From contig NZ_CP063458.1 in NCBI RefSeq assembly GCF_015169395.1, forward strand, positions 620,001 to 684,000: a stretch of 64,000 nt of DNA. Reading direction: 5' to 3'. This DNA is from Humisphaera borealis. GTDB taxonomy: Bacteria; Planctomycetota; Phycisphaerae; Tepidisphaerales; Tepidisphaeraceae. Shown here one piece after another: positions 8,533-19,000 of the stretch; position 1 is the first letter of the stretch, and each line of letters begins with the position of its first letter. The translations under genes and the position numbers were made by a program. A model generated the notes under the pieces. That model ran no database searches. It saw only the letters and a list, made by a program, of their open reading frames with translations, and was not told the origin of the DNA.

Positions 8533-11500
8533 ATGAAATCCATCTCTCTGATCGCAGTGTTCTTCCTGCTCTGCTCGGCCGGGCTGCTCCGGGCCGACTC
8601 CACCTACATGCATGAGGTTGTCCTGGGCAGAACGGTGGTATTGCCCACCCATGGCCTGGTCGACCTCTCGGCCGAGGGTGCCGTCGAGTTCTGGTATCGC
8701 CACCAGGGCGAACACTCGGCGATGAAGACTTTCGCTCAGGACAAGTTCGTCGATGACGCCTACTCCATCGTCATGACGCTGGGTGTTGGCGCCGACTTCA
8801 AGGCGGCAATCGTCGTCGGGCCGGGCGTCGACGGGACGGCAAGCATCGGCGTGCTTAATGACGTTTCGGTTCTGGGCAACAACGAGAAGACCCGCAAGCA
8901 GATCGCCAAGCTCTCCAAGGCCGACGACTTCGGCAAGCGCGACCCCATCGAGTTCGTCAAAGGCTCGACCTACCACATCCTTCTCGCGAAACGCCCCGGC
9001 CGCGACGACATCCGCATCTTCGTCAACGGGCAGTTGCAGGGAACCATTCCCGCGACGTTCGGCAAGGCCGCAACGACCGTTTCGCTCGGCTGGGACCCGA
9101 AAGCGTACGCCCCGGCGACCAAACCTGCCGACGGCGACCCGGCCGAGCCCGTGGTCTATCCGTTCAACGGATTCATCGGTGGACTGCGGTTCTGGGACTT
9201 CGGCGACTTTGAGGAAAACGACGCCGCCCGCCTGTCCAACTTCGGCCGGCTCATCGACCTGGCCGACCTCACCATGCTCCCCGAGTACGGCCACCTGATC
9301 GCGTACGGCGACTTTGTCGGGCGGCGCTGGAACGCGTCGCGCATGGTTATGACAACTGGTGCCGATCCGGTCCTTCGATTCGCCGATCCGCTCGCCGGTG
9401 CCTGGATCACCGAAGGTGCCGCGACTCATCAGACCCAGACCGACACCAGCGTGTTCGACGACTATCCGGTGTTCACTTTCCTGCCGGCGACCGCGACGCT
9501 TCCGCAGAAGATCGCCGACCGAACGTACAACGTCTTCGAGGACGGCAACTTCCTCGGCACGATCTCTCCCGTCGCCGATAACGACCGCGAGTTGTGGAAG
9601 CTCAAATGTCACCACTGGAGCAACAGCGATGGTGTGGTCGCCGAGCACGTCACCGTCGGCAGGGAGCGGTTTCTAAGGTGGTCGGTGAGCGATATGAAGC
9701 GAGAAAGCAAGTTCGCAGGCATCGCGTCTGGCGAAGTGCGGATGAAGCGCAAGAGCATCGTCGACTTTCGCATCGCCAGCCCATCGGCCCAACGCATGAC
9801 CCCCGCCGAGACGGCCAAGCTCAAGGCACAGAACGACTCACTTCAGCTTGTTTTCCTCTACACAGCGTACCCAAAACTCTACGACCGGATCTATCGGAGC
9901 TACAACATCGTCAAGATGCATCCCTGGCAGCTTCTGGTGACCGGCACAGCAACGACGACGCCTGTGATCCGCGTTCCTGAAGCCGAACAGATGTTCAAGC
10001 TCAACCTCAGCGAACAGATGATCTTGCCATACGACCTGGAGGTGATGGCGGACAACCTGGCTCTGGACTCTTCGTCAACCAAGCTGGTGAGCAACGCCAG
10101 TGAATACAACGCCACGAGGACCAGCCGCATCGGCGCCGGCGTCAGTGGATCGGTCACGGTCGGCACCGGCGGGATGATCCCGGTTACCGCGCAGGGAACG
10201 GTAAACCTGAACATCGTCGTGCAGTACGAATCCATCAAGGACATGGCCAGCAGTTCCAGCGACGGCACGGAAAAGCTGCTGCGAACCAAGTGGGAAAAGA
10301 AGCACACAATGCTCCATCGCAAGGAGGCGATGCGCATCAGCGACGAATACGCCATGGCGTTGCGCACGCTGCACGGCCAACTCTCGGCGGCACCTCCGCA
10401 GGCCCGTCCGCAACTGGTCTACAACTTCTTTGACACCTGGGGTACGCATTACCCGCTCGCGATGGTGTTTGGAAACATCGAGTTGACGGAGATGACCGTC
10501 ACCGACCGCGTGAGGACTGAAAGCACCAGTGGCCAGTCGTCATTGGAGGTGTCGGTCAACGAAGGCAAGAGCGGCAACACGGAGGTGACCAAGGAGGTCA
10601 AGACCGCCACATCGCGCGACGGTACGACGATCGTGCGTTCGATGGGCGATCCGCAGTCGCCGATGCCCATCGCGCTGGACCTTCGCCCGCTGACCGACCT
10701 GATGACCCCACAGCAGTTCCCCGAAGAGCCGCACATCTATACCGAGCTGCGTGCGGTGCTCGCGACGGCGCTGCCGCATTACCGCAACGAGGTCATTGCC
10801 TCGGCGGTGCAGGAACTGAAGGGCCCGGAGGCCGAGAACGCCAAGAGGGTGGTCACAGAGCTGCAAACCCCGCCACCACCACCCCCACCGGCCGAGATCC
10901 TCGCCGTCCGGTACAAGGGGATCAGCATGGACGACTGGAAGCTGAAGGCCGGCACCACCACCGTGACCATGCCCACGCCGCCCCAGGGCATCGACCTGAA
11001 GCTCGACGGCACGATCCAGTTCTGGCCCTACCTGACCGGAAGCAACGACGCACCGCTTCCCGAGCATCTGCACGCGGCCGGGTTGCCGTTCCTCGTGGCC
11101 AACCCGCCGGTCGACATTTTCGCAAAGACCGCACCCGCCGAGCAGGTCCGCCGGATCAAGATGGGCACCAGCCAGGGCATTCAGCCGTTCGGCGATCCGA
11201 AGAACACTCAGATGCTCATCCGGGTGCCCGGAGCGCTCCGCGACAATGCGTTCGTCCACGTCGCTGGCTGGTTTCAGACCGTCGGGTCGGATCAGAAAGC
11301 CAAGGGAAAATCGCTGAGCATCGACGAAATGCTGATCCGCGAGATGGGCCGAGCCGAGTTCCCCGTCGGCAAGGCCCCGCTCGTCTTCCCGTTTGACATG
11401 CTCGTGGCCGACGCCCCGACGATCGCCGGCAGCGTGCTCTGGGCGAGCGAAAAGCCCGTCCAGCTGCCGCTCCGCAAGGACATCATGTTCAACGAACACA

Positions 11501-12498
11501 TGACTATGAAGAAGGGGAACAAGACGCTCCTCAAGGATCGCAAGGACGAAGCCGGTGAGAAATACGTTTTCCAATACCCCAGCAACATCGGCGGCTGGCG
11601 CCAGGGACGAGCCCCGGTGGTGATGGACTTCAGCGGCAACGGCACGATGACCTCCACGCTCTGGATTCACTACGAGTACGCGCTGCTGAAAGACTTCCGC
11701 GACGCCGTCGTACAGAATAAGAACGTTCTGCCGAAAGACGCCTGGGGTAGCTTCTCGCCGGGTGCCAAGACGCCGGAAGTGAACCTGTTTGCCAATCGCA
11801 CCGGCGTGCGGCCGTCCGCCGCGCCCAACGCGCCGCTGCCGCCGGCACTGCTGGATCAGTTGAAGATCCCGCCGACGTTGCAGTTGACGAGCCACTCCTT
11901 GGGCGCCCCGGGGTCGACGCTGATATCGCGCGGTTTCGGAGTGGTTGAGTTTATCCCTCAGCCCGCACAGCCCTGCTGGACCTTCATCGAGCGCACGCAA
12001 GGCGAGTGGATGATCATCAATACGCTCGACGCCCGCGCGCTGACGGTCGCGCCCGACGGCAGTGTCGTCTCCACCACGCCGCGCGACGGCGACACCGGCC
12101 AGCTCTGGATTCCCACGGCGGTCAAGGACGGCTTCGAGTTTCGCAACAAGAAGACCGGCGGGCTGCTTGCCCGCGCAACCGATGCAAAGAACACACGCGC
12201 GATGACGGTCCCCGCCGCGCAGCCGAACCTCAGCACGGTCTTCTCGCTCAGCCCCAGGCTCGACCTGACGAAGGAAGAGGGGAAGACTTTCGACGTCGTC
12301 CTTAAGTCGGTCGGCGATAACAAGATCCCGGTCATCAAGGTCGTTCGCGAAGCGACCGGCCTGGGCCTTAAGGATGCCAAGGACTTAGTGGAAGGCGCTC
12401 CCAAGGTCGTCAAGGAAGCCCTCCCCAAGGCCGACGCCGAAGCCCTCAAGAAGAAGCTTGAAGAGCAGGGCGGCATCGTCGAGCTCAAGCTCAAGTAG
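8533..12498 (+). CDS. exported MACPF-like protein with ricin-like segment and C-terminal ribosomal bL12 domain
   Basis: 1321 residues; signal peptide 1-21 ([21 protein letters not shown]). Residues about 25-250 look like a LamG/concanavalin fold ([23 protein letters not shown]). Residues about 430-720 resemble a MACPF domain: the signature W-G-T-H-Y at 636-640 follows a helical QLVYNFFDT, and Ser/Thr/Gly-rich stretches flank it where TMH1 and TMH2 lie in perforins; the usual GG after the signature is GN here. A poly-Pro linker lies near 779, then a second LamG-like region. Residues about 1150-1245 carry ricin-like motifs ([24 protein letters not shown]). Residues 1252-1321 match the bL12 C-terminal domain closely ([28 protein letters not shown]). 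MACPF proteins form pores; the bL12 part is unexpected on an exported protein. The role is unknown. Confidence 0.8.
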   Translation: MKSISLIAVFFLLCSAGLLRADSTYMHEVVLGRTVVLPTHGLVDLSAEGAVEFWYRHQGEHSAMKTFAQDKFVDDAYSIVMTLGVGADFKAAIVVGPGVDGTASIGVLNDVSVLGNNEKTRKQIAKLSKADDFGKRDPIEFVKGSTYHILLAKRPGRDDIRIFVNGQLQGTIPATFGKAATTVSLGWDPKAYAPATKPADGDPAEPVVYPFNGFIGGLRFWDFGDFEENDAARLSNFGRLIDLADLTMLPEYGHLIAYGDFVGRRWNASRMVMTTGADPVLRFADPLAGAWITEGAATHQTQTDTSVFDDYPVFTFLPATATLPQKIADRTYNVFEDGNFLGTISPVADNDRELWKLKCHHWSNSDGVVAEHVTVGRERFLRWSVSDMKRESKFAGIASGEVRMKRKSIVDFRIASPSAQRMTPAETAKLKAQNDSLQLVFLYTAYPKLYDRIYRSYNIVKMHPWQLLVTGTATTTPVIRVPEAEQMFKLNLSEQMILPYDLEVMADNLALDSSSTKLVSNASEYNATRTSRIGAGVSGSVTVGTGGMIPVTAQGTVNLNIVVQYESIKDMASSSSDGTEKLLRTKWEKKHTMLHRKEAMRISDEYAMALRTLHGQLSAAPPQARPQLVYNFFDTWGTHYPLAMVFGNIELTEMTVTDRVRTESTSGQSSLEVSVNEGKSGNTEVTKEVKTATSRDGTTIVRSMGDPQSPMPIALDLRPLTDLMTPQQFPEEPHIYTELRAVLATALPHYRNEVIASAVQELKGPEAENAKRVVTELQTPPPPPPPAEILAVRYKGISMDDWKLKAGTTTVTMPTPPQGIDLKLDGTIQFWPYLTGSNDAPLPEHLHAAGLPFLVANPPVDIFAKTAPAEQVRRIKMGTSQGIQPFGDPKNTQMLIRVPGALRDNAFVHVAGWFQTVGSDQKAKGKSLSIDEMLIREMGRAEFPVGKAPLVFPFDMLVADAPTIAGSVLWASEKPVQLPLRKDIMFNEHMTMKKGNKTLLKDRKDEAGEKYVFQYPSNIGGWRQGRAPVVMDFSGNGTMTSTLWIHYEYALLKDFRDAVVQNKNVLPKDAWGSFSPGAKTPEVNLFANRTGVRPSAAPNAPLPPALLDQLKIPPTLQLTSHSLGAPGSTLISRGFGVVEFIPQPAQPCWTFIERTQGEWMIINTLDARALTVAPDGSVVSTTPRDGDTGQLWIPTAVKDGFEFRNKKTGGLLARATDAKNTRAMTVPAAQPNLSTVFSLSPRLDLTKEEGKTFDVVLKSVGDNKIPVIKVVREATGLGLKDAKDLVEGAPKVVKEALPKADAEALKKKLEEQGGIVELKLK

Positions 12499-12528
12499 GC
12501 GTAGATCGTTCGCCGCCACTACGATCCG

Positions 12529-12556
12529 AAGACCCGGCCGAAATCGGCCGGGTCTT
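12529..12556 (+). terminator. terminator-like hairpin after the MACPF gene
   Basis: AAGACCCGGCCG and CGGCCGGGTCTT form a perfect 12-bp stem around an AAAT tetraloop, 31 bp past the stop codon. The T-run is short (TTT at the end of the stem), so efficiency is uncertain. Confidence 0.7.
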
Positions 12557-12814
12557 TGCGATTCCAGACAGCCCGGCCGCCTTGGCGTCGCGACTCGGTA
12601 GACTACGTTCGATAGCAGCGAGCCGCCGCATGCCAACTGTTTTCCATCCCCCCTCACGTCCGAAAGCCCTGTCGCGGCAGCCTCGCCGTGTTGAACCTCA
12701 CGCCCGCCTGCGGATAATGCGTTGCTTGTCCGAAAGTCGTACTGGCCGCGGACGTGGTTCGCGGCGGCGTGGGAGGGAAACCGCGCCGGAATAAGCCTTT
12801 TCGAAAGGGCATGG
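12557..12814. other. spacer without recognisable gene
   Basis: No convincing frame, RNA or repeat was seen between the hairpin and the start of the HAD gene. Short open frames here lack ribosome binding sites and family character. Confidence 0.5.
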
Positions 12815-14692
12815 ATGAACCGGCCGGCCGTCTTCTTTGATCGAGACAACACGCTGATCGCCTGCGACGGCTATCTCGGCGACCCGGACAAGGTCGTCCT
12901 GGTGGACGGTGCGGCCGATGCGGTCGCCCGCGTACGCGAGCTCGGTTTCGCCGCGGTCGTGTTTTCCAACCAGTCCGGCGTCGCCCGGGGCATGTTCCCC
13001 GAAGAGGCGGTCCACGCGGTCAACCACCGCCTCGACGACCTCCTGCACGAGGAAAACCCCCGGGCAACCATCGACCGCCACGACTTCTGCCCCTACCACC
13101 CGACGGCGAAGGTCGATCGGTATCGCGTGGACAGCGAACTGCGCAAGCCCAAGCCGGGCATGATTTACCAGGCGGCCGCGGTGCTGAACCTGGACCTGCC
13201 GCGGAGCTGGGTGATCGGCGATGCCCCGCGCGATATCGCCGCCGGGCAGACCGCCGGCCTGCGGACGGTGCTGCTGAAGATCGCGTCGCTGCCGCCGTCG
13301 CCGGCGACCAATGAAGGGTCGGAGGCGTCGCCGGACTTTGTCGCCGGGTCATTGAAGGAAGCCGTCGACTTCATCGCCCGCAACCTCGGTCAGCCAGCCG
13401 CGTCGCAACCATCGGCCACGGCGGGGACTGCGGCGAATGCGACGACCGCCGCAGCTGCCGGCACGGCTTCGGCCGCCGCCCGCGCCGGCGTACCGTCGCC
13501 AACGACCCTCGCCGCCGGTTCGACCGCCGGCGACGCCTGGACCTCGTCGGGGTCCGGCGGATCATCCGCGGCCGCTGCCCGGGTCACTTCGTCCCCGGCG
13601 GCCGCCACCACTTCGTCAACCACACCCACGGCCGCCCGGTCGGCCGACGTTCGAGCAGAGGAACCCGTGAAGCTGACGCCCCGTCCGAAGCCTTCGGAAC
13701 CGATCAAGCCCGCCGCCGCGAAGCCGGAGCCGTCGAAGCCGGAAGCTGGCAAGCCCGAAACCCCGAAGCAGGGCGGGTTCGTCGTCAAGCCCAGCCAGCC
13801 GATGCCGGCCGGCATGAGCTGGGGCGAGCGCATGCGCCTGGCCAAGAGCGGCACCTCGCTGACGTCGGCCGTTTCCGCCGCCCGCCCTGACATCCCGCGG
13901 TCCAGCGCGACGGCCAGCCCGCCCGCGCCGGTCACGACGGCTGTTGCGCCCGCCGCGCCCATCGAAGATCCGGTGGTGGACGAGGTCGAACCGCCGGTCG
14001 AGCAGGAGCCGTCACGGCCGTCGTACGCCCCGACGCCGGCATACACACCGGCACACACGCCAACCCCGGCACCAACACCAACACCCGATCCAGTCGTCGC
14101 CGAGTCCGCCGCCGGCGAATCCGATCCCGAGCCGGTGGCATCAACCCCGGCGATTGCGCCCGAACAGCCGGTCGCTGAAGTGCCCGCCCGGTCCGAGCCC
14201 GCAGCGCCGGTCGAACCCCCCGCGAGCGCCGAGCCCGAACCGACCGCCAGGGCAGAACCGGCCCCGACCGAACCGGCCGAGGTAACACCGCAGGCGAGTG
14301 CGTCGTCTAACGACAGTGCAGCATTGTCCGCGTCGCCGCCTAAGCGGGGACTCCGCCGGGAAGACTTGATGGAACCCACCGAAACAGGCGACGTTTCCGA
14401 CCCCACCGCCGACGCCGCCGAGCGCCGCCGCCCGCGCGATGCTGGCGATTCGTCCCGCACCGAGGTGCTGCTGGAACAGATCCTCGCGGAACTGCGCCGC
14501 CGCGACGACCTGGTATCGACCGACTTCTCCGCCAGCAAGTTGTTCGCCGGCATCACCCAGGTGCTCGCGCTGGCGGCGCTGTTTTATTCATATTTCAATA
14601 AGGACACGAGCGCGTTCCAGTCCACCGTCGTGCTGGCGATCGCGCTGCAGACGCTGACAATCTCCCTGCTGATCATGGGAAAGCAGAAGTAG
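12815..14692 (+). CDS. HAD-family histidinol-/heptose-bisphosphate-type phosphatase with C-terminal membrane anchor
   Basis: 625 residues from ATG 12815 (AAAGGG upstream). Residues 1-185 are a HAD-IIIA phosphatase: D9-R-D11-N-T13 nucleophile loop, SNQSGVARG motif, KPKPG (motif III Lys) and VIGDAPRDIAAG (motif IV). It resembles GmhB, but the zinc-binding cysteine cluster is mostly missing (only FCPYHP remains). About 390 residues of Ala/Pro/Ser/Thr/Glu-rich low complexity follow, with a few islands such as GMSWGERMRLAKSG. The last 70 residues are a helix (EVLLEQILAELRRRDDL) and two membrane segments at about 576-594 and 602-622. The enzyme is therefore probably tethered to the inner membrane. 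Substrate may be a phosphorylated sugar, by family analogy only. Confidence 0.8.
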   Translation: MNRPAVFFDRDNTLIACDGYLGDPDKVVLVDGAADAVARVRELGFAAVVFSNQSGVARGMFPEEAVHAVNHRLDDLLHEENPRATIDRHDFCPYHPTAKVDRYRVDSELRKPKPGMIYQAAAVLNLDLPRSWVIGDAPRDIAAGQTAGLRTVLLKIASLPPSPATNEGSEASPDFVAGSLKEAVDFIARNLGQPAASQPSATAGTAANATTAAAAGTASAAARAGVPSPTTLAAGSTAGDAWTSSGSGGSSAAAARVTSSPAAATTSSTTPTAARSADVRAEEPVKLTPRPKPSEPIKPAAAKPEPSKPEAGKPETPKQGGFVVKPSQPMPAGMSWGERMRLAKSGTSLTSAVSAARPDIPRSSATASPPAPVTTAVAPAAPIEDPVVDEVEPPVEQEPSRPSYAPTPAYTPAHTPTPAPTPTPDPVVAESAAGESDPEPVASTPAIAPEQPVAEVPARSEPAAPVEPPASAEPEPTARAEPAPTEPAEVTPQASASSNDSAALSASPPKRGLRREDLMEPTETGDVSDPTADAAERRRPRDAGDSSRTEVLLEQILAELRRRDDLVSTDFSASKLFAGITQVLALAALFYSYFNKDTSAFQSTVVLAIALQTLTISLLIMGKQK

Positions 14693-14712
14693 GGCAGAAG
14701 TCAGAAGCCGGA

Positions 14713-14773
14713 AGTCAGAAGTCGGAAGTCCGAAGAGTTAGCTCTGCCTTTACCTGACTTCCGACTTCTGACT
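14713..14773. repeat. 18-bp perfect inverted repeat
   Basis: AGTCAGAAGTCGGAAGTC at 14713-14730 is exactly complementary to 14756-14773, with a 25-bp loop. Related GAAGTC units precede it. It follows the HAD stop by 20 bp and may act as a terminator or be a mobile palindrome. There is no T-tail. Confidence 0.65.
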
Positions 14774-14969
14774 CCTGACTCCGCTGCCACTCTGGTTTTC
14801 CGCATATCAGCTGGCTACAATCCTGCGGACGTTCGGGGCGGTGGGTGTTTGACCTTCAGTCAGTCCACCTTGGATCGGCAACGCCTTGCGGTTGCTCGAT
14901 GAACTAAAACGAGCAGCTCGCGCTGATTCCCGCTTCGGACGTGGCCACCTTCGAGAACGGTCACCAACG

Positions 14970-15668
14970 ATGACGATCGAGCCGGGCCAACTTCATTCGT
15001 CGTTCGGCAGCGCCCCAGGCGCCGCCTCTGGTATCTCTCCCGCCCTCAATGCCAACGTGCTGGTGCTCAATCGCTTCTACCAGGCGATTCGGGTCATCAA
15101 CGTCCGCCGGGCGTTCTCGATGCTCTTCCGCGACCTCGCGGAGGTCATCCACATCGAGACCGACACCGCCGGCCAGCACCACTGGCAGAACATGGACTTC
15201 ACCGAGTGGGCGGAGCTGAGCGAGCTCAAGCGCACGTTCGAACCCGATCAGTTCGATTGGATTCACACCGTGCGCTTCCAGATCGCGGTGCCGCGCATCA
15301 TTCGGCTGTTGGGGTACGACAAGCTCCCGCGGCAGGACGTCAAGTTCAACCGCCGGAACATCTACGCCCGCGACAGCAACAAGTGCCAGTATTGCGGCAA
15401 GAAGTTCGCGACCACCGACCTGTCGCTGGACCACGTAGTCCCGCGCAGCCAGGGCGGCAAGGCGAACTGGGAAAACATCGTCTGCTGCTGCGTGAAGTGC
15501 AACGTGAAGAAGGGCGGCCGCACGCCGACGCAGGCCAACATGCACCTGATCACCAAGCCAATCAAGCCCAAGCGCAGCCCGGTGATCAACATCCGCCTGG
15601 CTGATGAGCGTTACAAGAGCTGGAAGCAGTTCTTGGATAACGCATACTGGACGGTCGAGCTGAAGTGA
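14970..15668 (+). CDS. HNH endonuclease family protein
   Basis: 232 residues if translation starts at ATG 14970; the frame extends upstream to 14886 with weaker start codons. The HNH/zinc motif is C139-x-x-C142 (CQYCGKKF), D154-H155 in LSLDHVVPRSQGG, N in NWENIV, and a second Cys pair in CCVKCNVKKGG. The N-terminal half (NVLVLNRFYQAIRVINVRRA) is the conserved leader of a stand-alone HNH family found widely in bacteria, often next to housekeeping genes. No methyltransferase or restriction partner is adjacent. Likely a cytoplasmic nuclease of unknown physiological role. Confidence 0.85.
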   Translation: MTIEPGQLHSSFGSAPGAASGISPALNANVLVLNRFYQAIRVINVRRAFSMLFRDLAEVIHIETDTAGQHHWQNMDFTEWAELSELKRTFEPDQFDWIHTVRFQIAVPRIIRLLGYDKLPRQDVKFNRRNIYARDSNKCQYCGKKFATTDLSLDHVVPRSQGGKANWENIVCCCVKCNVKKGGRTPTQANMHLITKPIKPKRSPVINIRLADERYKSWKQFLDNAYWTVELK

Positions 15669-16011
15669 TCGGTTGGGGGGCGAAGAGAACGCCGCGGCGG
15701 CGAAGAGAACTCCGGCGGGTCGAAGAGAACGCGATGGCGCGAAGGCACGAAGCGAGCGAGAAGTTCACTGAATCAGTCAGCCCTCGAGCCCGCGCCTGTT
15801 CGCCAATGACTTTTGTGCTAAGAAATCAAAGACGCCAGGAAGCTTTCCTTCCTGGCGTCCTTTGCTTCTCGGCTCAAACCCCATGCAGCGCCGACGTAAA
15901 GACGTTTGGCCGATTCTCTTCTCAACTTCGTGGCTTCTTCGTGCCTTCGCGCCTTCGTGTTCTCTTCGGCGTGTTCTCTTCGGGCACGCCCGAGTTCCCC
16001 GAGCGCACCCT
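15669..16011. repeat. spacer built of an imperfect inverted repeat around a terminator
   Basis: The arms are GAAGAGAAC-rich; the best preserved part is GGCGCGAAGGCACGAAG at 15736-15752, exactly complementary to 15937-15953. The converging HNH and PEP-CTERM genes end on either side. A strong hairpin sits in the middle (15831-15859). The architecture looks like a MITE or a relic inverted-repeat element rather than a gene. Confidence 0.6.
15831..15859. terminator. bidirectional rho-independent terminator
   Basis: GACGCCAGGAAG pairs perfectly with CTTCCTGGCGTC around a CTTTC loop. CTTTGCTTC follows on the + side and TTTGATTTCTT on the - side, so it can serve both convergent genes. Confidence 0.75.
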
Positions 16012-19000
16012 TCATTTCCTCGACCGACGCCGTGACAGCAGGCCCGCGCCGGCCATCGCGAGCAGGGCAACCCCGGCCGGTTCGGGGACGGGGATGACTT
16101 CGCCGGTCGGCAGGATTTGCGCGCCGGCCTCAAAGCCCGTAAACGTGATCTGACTGAGCTGGGTCGAGGTCAGCCCGCCGGCATCGCCGCCGACGAAAAG
16201 ACGGTCGGTGCCGCCGCCACTAAAGGGCGTGCCGGTCCAGTTGTCGACCGTCAGCGTGCCGGCCCAGGTCAGGGCGTTGCTGGCTGCGAAGCGAAGAATG
16301 CTCGTGCCCGTGCCCAGGTCGATCGATGAACTCGACGCGAGGGTCAGCGTCCCGACGAGGTCGCTGAAGCCGCCGGTCGCAAGCGTTCCGCCGCCGAGAG
16401 ATACGTTGCTCGCATCGGGCAGCCGGTCGTCCGCCGTAATCGCCAGCGTGCCGCCGGTGATCGACGTGATCCCCGTGTAGCTGTGCGCGCCGCTGAGGTT
16501 GACGATCCCCGCGCCGCTCTTGGTCACACTGCCGGTCCCGCTGATCGCCCCGGCGTATGTGCCGGCCGCGATGGCGCTTCCGCCGGCCAGAGTGGGGACG
16601 GTCTGGTCGAACACCAGGGCTCCGTTGTTGACGATGTTCCCCTGAAGGCTCGTCGTCGTACCGGCGAGGGTGCCGGCCGTGATCGTCGTTCCGCCGGTGT
16701 AGGTGTTGGCTCCTGTCAGCACCAGACGTCCGGCGCCGGTGCCGGCCTTGGTCAGGCCGAAGTTGTTCCCGCCGTCCCCGATCACGCCGGAGAAAATCGT
16801 CGCCGCGCCCGATGAGGTGGTGATCGTGCGCGTGCCGCCCGTGATCGTCACCGGGCCGGTGAAGGTCAGGCCCCTGTCGCTGGAGGCAGTGCCCGAACTG
16901 AGGACCGTTGTGTCGGCCGACAGGGTGACGGCATTGCCTACGGTGATCACGCCAGCGGTACTGGCCCGCATCGCGCTGCCCGCCAGGAACAACGTACCGA
17001 CGCCGAAGGGCCCGCTGACCAGGTTGGCGGTCGACGCCGAACCGACCGAGCTGATCTGCGGAACGGTCGATCCGCTCAGCAGGTAGGTGGGGCCGCTGTA
17101 CGTATTCACCGCGCCGCTCGCCGGCACGTAGGTGCCGCTGCCGGCCTTGGTGAAGCCGATAGGCGTCGCGCCGTTGTCGATGATGCTGGAACCGATCAGG
17201 AAGTTCGATCCTGTGTTGGTCGTCAGGACCAGGTCCTGGCCGTTGCCCGAGGTCAGGGTGGAACCGCTGAGCGTGATCGGGGTGGTAACCGCCGTCGTTG
17301 CCAGGATGCCGCCGGTCGCAATCACGACCGGACCGCTGAGCCCGTTGTTGTAGGTGCCGGCAGTGTTGTATCGAAGGGAGTTGATCGTCCCTGCCGGGAA
17401 CGACGCCGTCGCCGACGCCGCCAGGACATCGACATCCTTACCGGCCGAGCCGGCCAGGTCGGTCGAATAGTACGACGCACCGGGCAGGCCGCTGATCGCG
17501 CCCGGTGTCGCACCCGAGCCGCTGACAGCCCAGGTGGTGCTGCCGAAAAGGGCGTGCCCGCCGAGGATCGTCTGCTGCCCGCCGCTGAAGTTGGCGTTCG
17601 CCGTGGTGGTGTTGATGGCGCCGATCGCCGGGAGCGTGAAGCTCACCGTGCTGCCGCCGGTCGGGCGCGACAGCGTGCCCAGGTTCAGGGTCGTGCCGTC
17701 GCCGCCATTGGAATTGACCGTCACGGCCGAGATACCGGGACTGAGCGTCACGCCGGCGAGCGTTTGGGAAGAGGTGTTGTTGGTTGCCGTCGCCGTCACG
17801 GCCACACCGGAACTGGTGCCCGACAGGTTCGTGTTAATGACGAACGCCGTCGCACTGCTGATGCTGGTGATGTATGCGCCCGCGGGAATGCCTGTCCCGC
17901 TGACCGGCTGACCGACGGCGAGCCCGGCCGCGGCGGCCGTCAGGGTGATCAGCCGGGGGTTGGTCGTGCCCCACGAGCCGGTCATGGCCGGCGTCGCCCC
18001 GTTGGCACGGCCCCTGAAGCTCAGGGTGCTACCCGCCAGCTCCACGACCGCAGTCGAAGGCAGCACATTGCTGATCGTGGTCGCCGTGGATGTCGCGATC
18101 AGGCCTTCGTCCAGTGCCAGTGTGCCGCCGATAGACGTCGTCGTGCCGGTGTAGGTGCTGGCGTTGCCGAGTGTCAGTGTGCCCGTGCCGGTTCGCAGCA
18201 GGTTGACGTTCCCGCCGATGGTGCCCGGGTAGCTCGAGGTGCCGGTGACGGTCAGCGTGCTGGCCGAGCCGCCGGAATTGGCGATTGCCAGCGGCACACC
18301 GTTGCTGGCCGCTGCCGAGAGGGTTGTCACCTGCTGGTTGAAGCCGCCCAGGTCGAGCGTGGCAAAGCCCTGTTGAGCGCCGTTGCCGAACACCACGCCA
18401 GTGCCGGTGGGCAGCGTGTTATTGGCGCCCAGGCGAAGCGTACCGATGACCACCTGCGTATTGCCGCGGTAGGTGTTGGCACCGCTGAAGACTACCGCGC
18501 CAGTGGCGGTGTTGGCCAGACGGATGGCCGGCCCGAACGTGCTCGCCCCGGAATCGATCACGCCACTGACGGTGAACGTGCCGGTCGTGCTGCTGGTACC
18601 GATGCGTGCGCCGTCCGCGCCAAGGGTGACCGGTCCCGACCAGGTCGCCGTTCCCGACGTCTTGAGCGCACCGAGATTGTCAGTGCCGTTGCCTGAAATC
18701 GTCGTGGCCTTGGAGATCGTCAGGCCCGACGCCACCTGAAGCTCGGCCCCGCTGGCCACCGTCACCCGCGACGTATTGCCCAAAGCACCGGCGTTGGTGA
18801 TTTGCAGAATACCTGCCGACACTGCGGTTACGCCGGAGTAAGAGTTGCTCGCCGACGACAGCGTCAGCGTTCCCGCGCCCGCCTTGACGAAGCCGGCGGT
18901 TCCGTCGAGCTGAAGACCGATGTTCGCGACCTTGCCGGTGCCCAGCGCATTGACGGTGATGGTCGGCGTCGCCGCCGACAGCGTGAGGATGTTCGCCGCC

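Noticed and set aside
10540-12000. Long - strand frame (about 486 codons) inside the MACPF gene
   Set aside because: Composition is Arg/His/Asp/Gly-biased without domains; the + strand frame has a signal peptide and recognised domains.
12286-12498. A separate ribosomal rplL gene
   Set aside because: The bL12-like segment is in frame with the preceding 1251 codons, has no own start or ribosome binding site, and lacks the bL12 N-terminal dimerisation domain.
13390-14556. - strand frame of 388 codons in the HAD linker
   Set aside because: Gly/Ser/Ala low complexity arising from the complementary strand of the Ala/Pro linker; the + frame is continuous with the phosphatase and membrane segments.
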